DNA of 64,000 nt from Lolium rigidum. Lineage: Eukaryota > Streptophyta > Magnoliopsida > Poales > Poaceae. The notes below the pieces were generated by a model. That model had not been told where the DNA came from, searched no databases, and worked only from the letters and a program-made list of their open reading frames with translations. A program made the position numbers and the translations under genes. Positions 25,200 through 37,318 of this stretch are shown here, piece after piece; position 1 is the first letter of the stretch; every line of letters starts with the position of its first letter. Where the stretch lies: NCBI RefSeq assembly GCF_022539505.1, contig NC_061508.1, positions 63,373,754-63,437,753 on the forward strand, written 5' to 3'.

Positions 25200-28100
25200 G
25201 GGAACACAACATTAATTGTTGGTATACGTTTTTGTTTCAAAATAGATGTTTAATCTACTCAATTAGGAAGCTATGGTATATGCATTAACTGATACAGAGG
25301 CTGGGGCTTCCACTTTTCGAAAATAAAAACTCAATTGGAGAGCTCGGTAGTATCTGAGCAAGGCATGAATATGCTAGGTCCTCCCACCTAATTGCTTTCA
25401 TTTGCTCATCCGCCAAATTGGACTATTGATTTTGTGTGTGGATTTTTTTTTTTTTGCATATTTTGCATCTTTTTCAACCATTATAGGTTAGGCACATTTT
25501 CCCTAGCTTTGTCTGACTGCAGATTGATAAAAACCAACAATTAATTGACTATGGGTGCTTAGTGCAATGGTTAGTGGTTGCTGGTTTCTTCTTCGCTGCA
25601 AATTTTGTACAATTCTCACTCAGTCGAGAGATTATGGATAAATTGCAAGAATGAACCATATGGTAAGCTTGATTTTATTCTAGGTGGTGTGCAGAACTTC
25701 TTGGACAATTTATCACATAGTTATATATGTCGTACCTATCGTATCTTGGACCAGGATTTGTAAATCTTATGATGGATGTTTATTAACACTGTTCTTTTGT
25801 TGATATTTAGGGAACGATCCTCTTATCAATATGACGACTACTGACAATTATATCTTGGGTAGGTTATCACTTTGAATCACAAAAAGCAATTTACAGCCAC
25901 TTAGAAAATTTGGCCCTACAGAATTTCAATTTGCTCAGTTTAATTGAGGATTTCCTTTCAAACTAAAATTTTGCTTGGATGCTTTTGTTATTGATTTGTA
26001 TTGTAAGACTGAAAAGTGAACTTAGATTGGCTCAAAATGTGTGCACAACGTCTTAACTGCTTCTGTTCTGGCTATTGTTTCCAGCAGCTATTCAGGTTCT
26101 ATTGGTATTCTAGATTAAGTAGATTTGATGGAAAAATTATTTCCAAGTAAATTGCTTTTCCAGTACTCATCTATCCTTATTATTACATCATTAGTCCATA
26201 TAGCAACCGTCTGTACAAGGTACCGTGGGTTCTTCTGCAGAATGTGTTGAGGTGCATTATGGAGAAATATTCCGAAGTGCAAGATTGTTTATGATTTGCA
26301 ATTATAAATTTATAACAGAAGACTTTGCGTTGATAAGATCTTTTTTTTGTTTGTTCCGCCCCACTTTCCATATATTTACTTCACTTTGCATTTAACACCC
26401 ACTATGTTTTTTTGATCCATTAGTTTGAAATTTCTTTGCTGAAGTGCTTATTGTGTGCTTTGCAGCTAGCACTAAAAGAGATGAATGGCGGCAAGGGATA
26501 GCAGCAGTAGGCTAGCTTGGTCTAGGATCAATAGTGTCGGCAGAGCTGTTATTTGGTAAGCTTCATATCAGCTTATTTATTTTTTGTACTATTAAACTAT
26601 ATATGATAACCCAAAAGACCTATGCACTTATGCTGCGTGGAGCTGCATTGGAGTACTTCAGTTCTAGGCGTTCTCACTGCTCTTATACCGGTGCTTGGAT
26701 AGATAGACTTGGATAACTCTTTTTTTCTCCCTTTGCCTTTTCGTTGCTGTTGTACATACTTTCTTATGCAGCACCAATATAGATGTGTTTTGTTTCTTTG
26801 TATGCGGCGTATACATCTATGATCTATCTCTCTTTTTGTTTCACCCTCTATGTATGTTGATGCCCTTTGTTTTCTTTTTCACATCACCTGCATTTTATTT
26901 GGTTGAAGTGGCTACTGCCAGTGCTTTACTCAAATGATTGCTACCACATTTATGTATCTTTATGCATATGCAAACACTGGCACCTCATGCCTTCTATGGC
27001 TACATTTCTCTTCTGCCTTCTTATGTTTGTCATATGTTTAAGAAATAATATATGCATGCACTTCCTCTTCTACCCAAAATAATAATAAGTGCCTCTTCGA
27101 AGTTACTACCGACATGTAGTTCTTCTCATCATCACTACGAAGGGGTGCTTGTGTATTTGATGATATTAGTTGATATTAAGATTAAGAACTTAACAAATTA
27201 TAATCCAAGTATAAAGAGGCCACAAAGGACATACTTCATACCTGTACATCTGTTTTTATCACTTGGTAATCGAGTTGTATTGGCCACTCTCTTCATGCTG
27301 AAGCAGCACGGCCAAGCGCTCAAGCTGCGCAGCAGCTGCCTTATGCTATGACTTGGGGGGTAGGCAGCCCACGGCAGCATCAAAACTAACTTGGTGGACG
27401 ACTGGGAGCTACCACCGCTGACTATTGCAGCGCCATGGCTTAGAGCGGTGCCACCTAGGATTCACCATGGTATTCAAATCTGGAGCGGAAATCCACCACG
27501 ACGGTGAGGATTCTTCGTTTCCAAGGAGGGAGAGAGGTAAAAACCACTTGGCCAGTAGATGTGTGGTAGAGATGATGAAGAGAGAAGAAATGTGGATCGG
27601 AAGGAGAGATGAAGCCGTGTCTTATTTCGTTTGATACATGTTACCTTCGGTGCACATAGCTTGCCTGGGTCCAGCCAAGTCATTTCTACACAGTTGTAGC
27701 AGTACTCTAATGTTTTTTAATTTCTCACTTTGATGTCTTATATTTATTTATATATGAATTAAACAGGTTTGTTAACCGATCGAATGGTATTGATAACCAA
27801 GAAATGAGTTTACTCAGATTTGATTGTCTCTATTCAAAATCAAACCATGCTACTGCGTGATAGTCACGTTAACTAGCTGACCAAGAATAATAGGTGGATT
27901 TCGAAATAGCATTTTATTGTAAACTTGTATAAATGCTAACGCTTACTATCAAGTGTAATAAAAAAGGATCATCGGTGCAAAATATCAATATCCAAAGATG
28001 CAGGACGGAGGAGTGCACGAGGATAATCTGGCTTATTGAAGTAAGGCAGTGATAATGTTCCCTACATTGTTCTTTCACTCCTGGTTAGTTTGCTCTTCGT

Positions 28101-28850
28101 TTACAGTACCTAACTAGACATAGAAATATGTTTATAGTGGAAATATGTTCCGTGAATTCGACATTCTTTTAGTAAACTGTAATGTCTTACTACAGACTAA
28201 ATGGAGGGATGTGCTTACGTGTTCTTACAGACACACCATATAAATACTCTCATATTTATGATTTTTTTCTTAAAAATATGGAGGTCCTTAGATAAGTGTT
28301 GATGATTGATTAAAAATTTATGTAAGCATAGTCTTCGGCAGCCACCGGTAACTAATTTTCTGATGGTTATTTCCAAACAGTCCAATTTGGAACTTTTAGG
28401 CTATAGACTAATGTTTACGTTCAGTTTTTAATACCATTGCCATAAAAAGGTAACCTCATTGACATTTTTATTCCCATCTTAAAAATTAATTCTCATCTTA
28501 AAAATTGATTACTCATGATATGTTTTATTTCAACAATTGTGAATCTATTTCGCGCTGATGCTTCTTTGTACAGCGGTCAGATTTTTTTGTTGTTGAGCGC
28601 GTGCCATGAAGAAGTACCATATTCAACATGATACCTTACCACGATAGTCATTTGCATCGCCTTAGATAGAATATAAAGATATATGTATTTTGTTCAAACA
28701 ACTTGTTTCAACATTTTAGTCTAATTTGAATCTCATGGTACTTTAAAGTTGATACTGCACCATGTTAGAAATAGTGAGCCCAAAAAATGCCAACCATTTT
28801 CTTTGAATTGTGTAATTCACCGCTTGATCAAGTCATTTATCTTCCTTCAT
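25200..28850. other. AT-rich Helitron interior without recognised genes
   Basis: Several short frames but no family motif. There are intron-like T-rich tracts and possible splice sites (for example a GTAAGC donor near 26555). This may be intronic sequence captured with the protease fragment or other host DNA. Confidence 0.35.
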
Positions 28851-28892
28851 GCAGCTCAATGCCCATTTTCGGGGAAGCCGGTGTACAATGTG

Positions 28893-28984
28893 GAAAGGAT
28901 TGCTCCATGTAGAAACGGAAGAAAGGAAGAATTTTGTGGGAAGGACTGCTCCATGTAGAAACGGAAGAAATGAAGAATTTTGAA
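28893..28984 (+). repeat. Tandem duplication of a ~46-bp unit
   Basis: GGA(A)AGGA(T/C)TGCTCCATGTAGAAACGGAAGAAA(G/T)GAAGAATTTT occurs twice in succession with two or three substitutions. The first copy sits in an open frame that ends at the TAG of CCATGTAG. Confidence 0.75.
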
Positions 28985-29379
28985 GAAATAAAGAAAGGAC
29001 TAATGGTGATAAGGATCGTGAAGGTATCAAGTTGGTTCCTAAGTTCAGAAGAAGATGGGTTTAGTACCTTCATTACAAAAAATTAATTAAATAGATTATG
29101 TTTTGTAAGCAAGGCTAAATTAAAATAGAGAAACATATATAAGAAACCCCGTTCCTTCTGAAGTTAGTTAAATTGAGTTGCTGGTCCATCATGTTCATAT
29201 AATTGTACGCTACTCCATTTGTGATTTTGAAAGCTTTATTTTAATTTCATCTTATTGACACAAATCTGTAAATTTAAAAAACATATTATTATTTTCACAC
29301 ATTATCTTTGTTGTTATATAAAATGTAAATCTACGCGAATTCCACGGGATCGTGCGCCAAGGCGCACATCTAAATCTAG

Positions 29380-29782
29380 TGTTAACTACCCATCATAGTC
29401 TTGCTCCTCTTGTGTCGTTAATAATAAATGAAGCCGGGCCCTCTCCATAGTTTTGCCTACACTTTCAAAAAGTTTTTTTTTGGCTCTCAAGCTCCAGTTA
29501 TATGAAAAAACGATGTCACAACACAAAAATATGATGTGGCAACGAAATACATAGCAGGGGAGCAAAATACAATGCCGCCATATCTTTTTATCCCTGAAAA
29601 ATATAGGACGTGCCCCAGTTTCTAGCTTCACGAAGCATGAACACCCTAGCTCTGCAAAGCTCAGTTAAGCTGCAAAATACGGAGTTCATTCTATCAAAAT
29701 ATCAGTATGACATATTAACATTGGCGGATCCAGCGCATAGTTAATGGGGCAGCTGCTCCCACTCAATTTTCTACTAGCTTGT
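29380..29782. other. Intergenic stretch between Helitron and hAT element
   Basis: About 400 bases of AT-rich sequence. No gene, recognised repeat or regulatory motif is identified. Confidence 0.35.
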
Positions 29783-29790
29783 AATAAGTT

Positions 29791-30567
29791 CACTGTTCAA
29801 AAACTAGGCCGATTAAGCGATTACTAGGCCGATTAATCGCTACTAGGGGCCTGACCGTGTCGATTACCACTAATCTCTTGTGTTAATCTTTTAGCCTGAT
29901 TTATCGTACCGAAAGTCCGATTACTAGGTATGTTCCCGATTAACTACTACACTTTTTCAAAAAAATTATAAACTTTTCAATGCATATAGCTAGTACAGGT
30001 GCTACCCCTCCCCAATAAAGTAGGTTTTGCAAAGCTCCCGTTTGATTGCAGCCTCCAACAGCTCGAATTCCGTTGTCGCCAACTAGTTCCTTGCCCTCCC
30101 GGACCAGTTACTCTCAGTTGCCTAGATACAGGAGCTCGACCACCTTGAGTAGCTTGTGCATGAGCTTAAGGGCGCCTTCGATAGGTTAGGTGGTTGAGGT
30201 GTAAGAGGGGTCGTACCCTAGGTAGGTGGTGGGAGAAGATAAACTTCAGAGGTGAGAGGATAAGAAGTGGAAGGAAGAAACGCGGCTTCGACTAGTGGAT
30301 CCTGATTCGCTCGTGACCTTGAAGATTAGGTCACGGAGGAGAAGCATACATGTTTTTCTGGGATTTTAGGCTCTAGAGAAGTAGGGCCAGACATATAGAG
30401 GCTCATATACTATTATTTTTCTTATATAAACTGTTTTTACGTGCTAATTTGTGTAGGTTACACCGATTAATAGCCGACCGATTAAATCAATGAATCGTCC
30501 GAATTCCGATTGATCACTACTCCCAAGCCGACCGAGCAGTTAACGATTACCGATTTCAATACCGTTG
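29791..30567. mobile_element. Non-autonomous hAT element (777 bp)
   Basis: Flanked by an 8-bp TSD AATAAGTT (29783-29790 and 30568-30575). Ends CACTGTTCAAAAACTAGGCC and (right, reverse complement) CAACGGTATTGAAATCGG are weak inverted repeats. Subterminal CCGATTA/TAATCGG words recur (29808, 29826, 30465-30490, 30545), consistent with hAT transposase-binding repeats. No transposase is encoded. Confidence 0.75.
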
Positions 30568-30879
30568 AATAAGTTAGCTAAAGAGTGGTTTGCCCCAGTG
30601 AGCAAAGATATTTTTACCACTTAGCATATTTTTGCCCCCTTCTAAAAGTTTACTATGTGTCTGTCCCTGCTATTAAGATGTGAACGAGTTTCGTATACAC
30701 TAGAAAATGGCATATTTAAACCGGGAAGCAACATCGATCGTTTTTCACCCAAAAAAATTTGATCGGGCTACGGCGGGCTTACGCCAGCCTGAACAATTAA
30801 ACAACAACAAATGTACATGGGATCATTACAAGGATTTTAGAGGGAGAGAGAAAGGAGCAGGGGGATTTCAAGGCGGGTC

Positions 30880-31570
30880 GAACCCGTTACACCAATTATT
30901 AAGAGAGGAGGAGGGAGAGGGGGTGGTACAACAATGTGCCCATAGTCTAATGTCCTCAATGCACCTACGAGAGACTAGAGTAGTTTCTTCAATAACGGCA
31001 TTGAAAGTCTTGGCGTTTCTTCTTTTCCGGGTATTCCGGGCGATGGCAGTGACAATTGTTGTTTCCTCATAATTCCTGCATAGCATTGTCCAGAGGTCTG
31101 CAAGGTTGGAGGGCCCCCAGTGTTGAAGTCCGGAAAGAAGAAGCTCCAGACTTCCCGAGCGCGGGGACAGGATAGCAACATGTGATCCGTATCTTCATCT
31201 TGAGAGCAGGAGAGGCAGGCAGCAGTGGTACCGGCGTTCATTGGTGGGAAGACGCTTCTTCTAGGCAAGCTAGCCAAAAACTTTGCACTTTAGTGGGGCA
31301 GCACTCATTCAGACCTTTTATGCAACCTCATCAATCTGCAGATGCCTGAAAGAATTGATATAGACATTTTTGTTCGAGAGCTTTTTGTTAGTGAGGCGGC
31401 CACAACGGGTATCCGGGGAATCGCAACTCAGGATCACAGAGCTGAGCTCATTGGCAAGGGTACAGAGGTCGGTCTCCGCGGCCAGCGAGAGGCGCTTCAC
31501 CAAATTTTACACTCAAATGAAAAGGGGAAAGTCCAAGTCCTTACTCGGTTGAACCTTTCCATATCCTGAG
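30880..31570 (-). pseudogene. LINE ORF2 C-terminal fragment (zinc-binding region)
   Basis: Minus-strand peptide blocks KRLSLAAETDLCTLANELSS, RCGRLTNKKLSNKNVYINSF, SLPRRSVFPPMNAGTTAAC, CSQDEDTDHMLLSCPRAREV, then RKRRNAKTFNAVIEETTLVS, ..LWAHCCTT..CNGFDPP-stop form the zf-RVT and tail of an L1-type ORF2. Several frameshifts and a stop are present. The reverse transcriptase core is missing. Confidence 0.7.
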
Positions 31571-31574
31571 AGCA

Positions 31575-31855
31575 AATCATGTTCTTGGGGTTGGTAACAT
31601 CATCCCCTCGACAGTGCTCTATTATCGACTTAACAATGTTCACATGCAATCAAATGTACAAGGAATTAAGTAACCTCTTTATGAGAAAATCTTAAGTAGC
31701 CAACTGTATGTCAACAGGATATTAAGCAAGAGATGGAGTTGTGTTCTAGTTAATCACCTCGTATAGTTGATCTGAAATTACTCTGACTCCATGTAGATAT
31801 ATGGCACTCTCGAGCCAATATCCATAGGTTCACTTGTAGCCAGATTACCTACCAG
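31575..31855. other. Spacer between two minus-strand LINEs
   Basis: AT-rich; no feature recognised. Confidence 0.3.
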
Positions 31856-32047
31856 GTTTTTTTTAGATATGGGAGCATAGCCCCGGCCTTCGCATCAATC
31901 GATGCACACAGCCATTTATTAAATAAAAACGTCACAAGTGTAGTACTTATTACATAACGAAAGTCCGGTAACCGTAGAAAACTAAAATATCGAAACAGAA
32001 CAAGCGTCGATGGAAGGTATACAAAGAACTATCCATCTAGAATTCTG

Positions 32048-35000
32048 CTAATGTGTCGCCATCCAGTAGCCTGGAAATAGCAGTCCTGAGTGACCTCCAG
32101 GAGCCGGTTGCATCCAAGTAACCATGGTATCCCGCTGGTCCACCGGGAGCAAACATGCCCATAGTTGTAGCCAATGCGCCGCACGAAGGATAACCTGCAA
32201 AAAATTTGTGCCTTTTTGTTTATTAAAGATAATATCATTCCGGCTAGTCCAAATCGACCAACAAATTGCCGAAATACCAATTCGAATAAATGTTTTATCT
32301 TTCTTATTCACTCCATTTAGCCAATTACCAAACATATTAGTTATATTGGAAGGAGGTGGAATATTATATGCAAAGAATATCATTCGCCAAACAATTCTTG
32401 CAAAAGGACAATGAAGAAATAGATGATCAACGGTTTCATTGTTGCTACAAAAACAACATTTTAGACATCCTGTCCATTTTCTCTTTGCCAAATTATCCTT
32501 AGTAAGCAAGTACTCTATTACTTAAGAACCACATAAAAATCTTAATTTTTAGAGGAACCTTGATCTTCCATAAGTATTTCCGTAAAAATCTAGTATGACC
32601 ATTCATAAGATCAAGGTACATAGATTTAACAGAGAATAGCCCAGATTCATTTAGGTTCCACACAAACGTATCCGGTTCATTAGATAAATGAATAGACATA
32701 AGCCTCTGACATAAGTCTAGCCACAAATTATATTTATAATCATTGAACATTCGTCTAAAACCAACATTCAGCGGTGTATTTGCCAATACCGTAGAAACCA
32801 ACTCATTTTTCCGTTGGACAATATTATATAATGACGGATATTGTAAAGATAGAGGACAATTACCAAGCCAAGTGTCCTCCCAAAACCTCACCGATATCCC
32901 ATTACCAACTTTGAACCTTCCTCTCTTAAAGAATTCCGGTTTAACCCGCATAAGCCCTTTCCAAAAAGGTGAATCTGTAGGTCTAGCCTCTACCTGAGCC
33001 AACGTTTTGTTTTTAATATACTTATTATGCAGTAATTGTTGCCACATCCCTTCCTCGTGTAACAATTTAAAGAGCCATTTACTTAAAAGACACAGGTTTT
33101 TCAACTCAAGCACCTCGATTCCCAAACCCCCCTGATCCTTAGGCCTACAAACTATATTCCATCGAGATAATCTGTATTTCTTCTTATCATTCTCCTCTTG
33201 CCAGAAAAAGCGGGAACGATAATAATCAAGTCTCTTGCGCACTCCTTTAGGGATTTCTAGGAAAGATAACATAAACATAGGTAGGCTCGTAAGAACAGAA
33301 TTTACAAGCACCAAACGATCCCCATAGGACAACAGTTTTCCTTTCCAGCATCCTAATTTTGAGGCAAAACGGTTCTCCATCGGATTCCACTCAGAATTAC
33401 GAAGGCGCCGGTAATGTATAGGAACCCCTAAATATCTGAAAGGTAAAGTTCCAGAAGTACACCCAAAGATATTTTTATATTGGTGTTCAAAATCCGTAGC
33501 TTTACCAAAACAGAACAACTCACTCTTATGAAAATTAATTTTAAGACCAGATAATTGCTCAAAGATACAAAGAATGAGCTTCATGTTAACGGCCTTAACT
33601 AAATCATGTTCCATAAACAAAATGGTATCATCAGCGTACTGCAAAACCGATACCCTCCCTCGACTAAATGTGGTATGAGGCTCCCAACTTGACCCTCCTC
33701 TTTCGCCCGAGCTATCAAAATAGCTAGCATATCGGCAACAATATTAAAAAGGATAGGTGATAGCGGATCTCCCTGTCTCAATCCTTTTCGAGTTTGGAAA
33801 TTATGACCCACATCATCATTCACTTTAATCCCCACACTACCCCGTTCTACAAAACTTCTAATGCGCTCACACCAAATATGATCAAACCCCTTCATCCGAA
33901 GTACCTGCTCGAAGGAAAGGCCATTTTACCTTATCATATGCCTTCTCAAAATCGATTTTGAAAAGGACACCATCTAGCTTCTTACTATGTAATTCATGGA
34001 TCGTTTCATGTAACACAACTACTCCTTCTAAAATGTGTCTACCCGGCATGAAAGCAGTCTGGGATGGTCTGACTACCGTGTGTGCAACATCTGACACCCG
34101 GTTAGTAGCTACTTTAGTGAAAATTTTGAAGCTGACATTTAACAAACAGATAGGTCTATATTGTTGAATTTGTACTGCATTTTCTTTCTTGGGAAGCAAC
34201 GTAATGATCCCAAAGTTTAATTTAAATAGGGGAAGCCACCATTTTGGAAGTGCCCAAACATGGCCATCAAATCCCCTTTAATAACATTCCAAAACCTTTG
34301 ATAAAACTCCGCTGGAAATCCATCGAGCCCCGGCGATTTATTGTGTTCCATCCGATTGATAGCATTAAAAACTTCATCCTCTCGTAATAGTTTTTGATAG
34401 AAGTTCATTTTCCTGAACAGACAACTGTGGGATATCATTAGTACGATCCTCCATCATAACGACAGAATTCTCGTCAGGTGCTCCAAAGAGCTTTTTATAG
34501 TATTCAGTAATAAAAACTTTTAAATTCTCATCGCCAACAATGATCCCTTCTTCTTGTTCCAGTTGGAAAATTTTCTTCTTTCTATGTTTTCCATTAGCAA
34601 TTAGATGAAAATATTTCGTATTATTGCCCCCTTCCTGAATGTGTTTGATTTTAGCTCGTTGTGCCCATTTGGTCTCTTCATCTCTTCTAAGTTTATTTAA
34701 TTGTTCATTTGCCTTCCTCAATTCAGCCCTTTCCTCATCATTTAAAAGACATGACTCAGCCTGAATATCCAGAAAGTCTATTATATTTAGCAACCTTTCC
34801 TTCTCCTTTTTGTATTTCCCACTTAAATTCTTTGCCCAGCCACGTAAAAATCTCCGTAAATGTCTTATTTTGTTTTGCCAAGTTATTATTGGTGTTTTTC
34901 CAGCGAGATACTCGCCGCCCATTCCCTTGTAATCAGATCATAGAAGCCCTCTTGTTCGAACCATGAAAGCTCAAAAGAAAATCTCGCTTTATTCCCAATA

Positions 35001-35719
35001 TGAGCATGATCTCCCGAATCAATTAAAAGAGGGGTATGGTCTGAACCGGCTCGTGTGAGAGCTCTAACCGAAACCAAAGGAAATTTTTGTTCCCAGTCCA
35101 CACTCGTGAGAACCCTATCAAGTTTTTCGAAAGTAGGATTAGCTCTTCTACTGGCCCATGTGAATTGCCTACCCGAGAGCACAATTTCTCTAAGGTTCAA
35201 ATTTTCAATAATGGCATTAAACATAAAGGGCCACCTAGGGTTAAAACTATCGTTGCTCTTCTCCTCCGGCCTGCGAAGGATGTTAAAATCACCGGCTAAC
35301 AAAATAGGTTTGGTCTCATTATCGCACAATCTCACTAATTCCGATAAAAATTCCGGTTTTCTTGAGTCTTGGGCTGCTCCATAAACAGAGACAAGAATCC
35401 ACTCAAAACCATCATGGTTAGAACGAAGGTATAGCTTCACACAGAAGTCACCATTGTCCACATTCTTAACCGTAAGAGTTGTAGTATTAATACCAATTAA
35501 AATCCCCCCCGACCGCCCACAAGGTGGAAGACAAAACCAACCAAAGTCGGCTGTACCAGCAAGACTACTCAAAAAATTTCTTGAAAAATTTGAACGGCCC
35601 GTCTCTAACAAAGCAATGAAATCTAAATGATGTTCCCGGATAGCCTCCTTGACAAACAGGTGCTTACCGAGATCCTTAAAACCCTCACTATTCCATGATA
35701 TACCTCTTAATCCCGCCAT
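32048..35719 (-). pseudogene. LINE ORF2: endonuclease, reverse transcriptase, zinc-binding domain
   Basis: Domain order (minus strand): apurinic endonuclease (MAGLRGISWNSEGFKDLG.., LAGDFNILRRPEEKSN, SDHTPLLI); reverse transcriptase blocks (NKSPGLDGFPAEFYQ, YRPICLLNVSFKIFTK, FKIDFEKAYDKV, QGDPLSPILFNIVADML, YADDTILF); a thumb/connection region (YLGVPIHYRR, WKGKLLSYGDRLVLVNSVL); then the C-terminal zinc-binding region (CCFCSNNETVDHLFLHCPFA). No RNase H domain follows. At least six frameshifts are inferred near 34890, 34390, 34225, 33905, 33650 and 32515. The endonuclease frame alone is open for 277 codons. Confidence 0.88.
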
Positions 35720-37218
35720 TAAGAATAATTTTTTTTGAACCTTACTCTATTACTTCTTCGCAAATTAGTCTTATCATAAGACTTTTTTTTCCTCTGTCTT
35801 TTATACACATTATTCGGTAAAGGTACATCTATTATCGGCTCATCGCTCAAATCCTCTTCATCAACTAAGTCCTCGCACAAATTTGAGGCTTTGTTAACTA
35901 TTAAACATTGCTGTAAATTTTCACTCGAAGAAGTATTTTCCGAATTTGTATGTAACATAGTAAGTGATCTACTGAATTCATTATCAAGTATTAATTTGGC
36001 TGACTTGATTGCTTCATTCTTCGAGTTACCCAAAGACACACCCAAAGAAGTAGCCCTACTGATTATCTGTTCTGGGGATAAGGATAATAAAGATGGATTT
36101 GTAGTTTTGGACAAACCTGTTGCACTTGGATCCGACCGACGCTGAGCAGCATACATAGCCCGCTCCATTTGCGTGTGATCCGCAGTCGCTTGAGCCCCAA
36201 TCCTCGCACTTGAACGCACATGCGACGTCCTTGGCTCCGGAATTCCTCCGAACGCAATAATCTCATCACGTGAGTAAGTTTTAACAACTTCTGTGACAAC
36301 ATCCGCATAAGATGATGAAATGGTATTATCAATCGCGGGACTATCTGAGAAAACTTGATGTGAATTCGAAATAAAATCACTTCCAGTGATCGTCGTACCT
36401 CGGGAAACCCCCTGCCCATGCATATTGGGCTGATGAGCTCCGACCCGTGCTCCGCCATCCGCTGGCCTCGTAAAGCCTGCTGGCGCCATCAGCCCGACAG
36501 AGGGCGCCAAAACAGGCGACGCAGCAGGCCCCGTCGGCGCCGCTGGCTCGGCAGTTCTAGGCTGCCCCGTCTGCACACCCGCCGCGGTAGCCCTGCTCGT
36601 AGCAGCAGCAGGCACGGCAACGCTCGATGCACGCGCTGCATGCCTCGACACAGCATGCCCCGCAGCTGTCGGCGCTGCAGGCTCGGCAATCCCAAGCTGC
36701 CCAGATTGCACACCCGCTGCGGCAGCCCGGCCCGTCACAGCAGCCGCAGGCAAGGCACCGCACGCTGCATGCACTGCATGCCTCGGACTGAATGTTTCTG
36801 TACGACGTTCTGCTGCCTGTGTCTGTACTCTGAGAACTGCATGGCTGTTATCAAATTGCCTGGCCGGCTTGGTACAAACGCCAACTCCTCCAAAATGAGC
36901 ACTAGACATAGGGGAAATAACTGAATCAAAAACAGGTTCAAGAATAGTTGGACTAAAAAAGGATAAACAAAACTAGAGCTAGAATACCTCACTGTATTCT
37001 CAGTGTGCTTAGTTTGTTTACTCGTAGCAGTCAATATACCATCATTTGTATTCTTCAGATTTTGTGCTGAGAATGAAGGAGACTTTGCAAGCATATTACC
37101 AACATTCTGTGTAGATGTATGGCTCTTGTCACCCTCACTGTTTTCAGTATTTGGAATATTCTTAGACCTTGTAATATCTCTGTGTGATACATTTCCACTC
37201 TGGCCATTGCCGCCACTA
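35719..37218 (-). pseudogene. LINE ORF1 (gag-like), partial
   Basis: A 396-codon frame (36909-35719) ends RRSNRVRFKKNYS-stop. Upstream, after a frameshift near 36950, it continues as ..SPTILEPVFDSVISPMSSAH and MLAKSPSFSAQNLKNTNDG toward the gap. The middle is Ala/Pro/Gly-rich and built of repeated units (36480-36800). No CCHC knuckle is visible in the retained part. ORF1 proteins bind RNA and escort the ORF2 protein. Confidence 0.65.
36480..36800 (-). repeat. Ala-rich coding repeats inside LINE ORF1
   Basis: On the minus strand the repeated peptide unit resembles (R)HA(A/V)xxxxxALPAAAxxxxAAAxGVQ(S/T)GQ followed by xxxAEPAAPT. Two clear copies and a partial third are seen, with units of about 130-140 bases. 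Confidence 0.65.
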
Positions 37219-37318
37219 NNNNNNNNNNNNNNNNNNNNNNNNNNNNNNNNNNNNNNNNNNNNNNNNNNNNNNNNNNNNNNNNNNNNNNNNNNNNNNNNNN
37301 NNNNNNNNNNNNNNNNNN
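37219..37318. other. Assembly gap (100 N)
   Basis: Exactly 100 N bases, a conventional gap of unknown true size. LINE sequence on the left and a copia LTR on the right do not belong to one element, so real sequence is missing here. Confidence 0.98.

Larger units (their letters stand above)
23981..29379 (+). mobile_element. Probable Helitron with captured gene fragments
   Basis: The right end is diagnostic: a 7-bp stem hairpin GTGCGCC-AA-GGCGCAC (29352-29367) is followed 9-12 bases later by terminal CTAG before T (29376-29380), matching the Helitron 3' CTRR rule with insertion between A and T. There is no TSD. The left end is less certain; A|TCTATGTTGC at 23980/23981 fits a Helitron TC start. 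The interior holds a GC-rich exon-like region (24100-24900) joined to a cysteine-protease exon (25006-25161), then about 3.5 kb of AT-rich sequence without recognised coding. No Rep/helicase was seen, so it is non-autonomous. Confidence 0.6.
31856..37218 (-). mobile_element. Near full-length L1-type LINE, interrupted by the assembly gap
   Basis: The poly(A) tail appears as the T-run at about 31858-31866 (plus strand). ORF2 (32048-35719) and ORF1 (35719 to the gap) follow in minus orientation, joined by a TAATG stop/start overlap. At least 5.3 kb is present. Both ORFs are frameshifted, so the copy is dead. The 5' UTR and ORF1 N-terminus are lost in or beyond the N run. Confidence 0.88.

Noticed and set aside
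28185..28330. Possible Stowaway fragment (ctaaatggagggatg)
   Set aside because: Only one weak end-like word, no second terminus or TA duplication.
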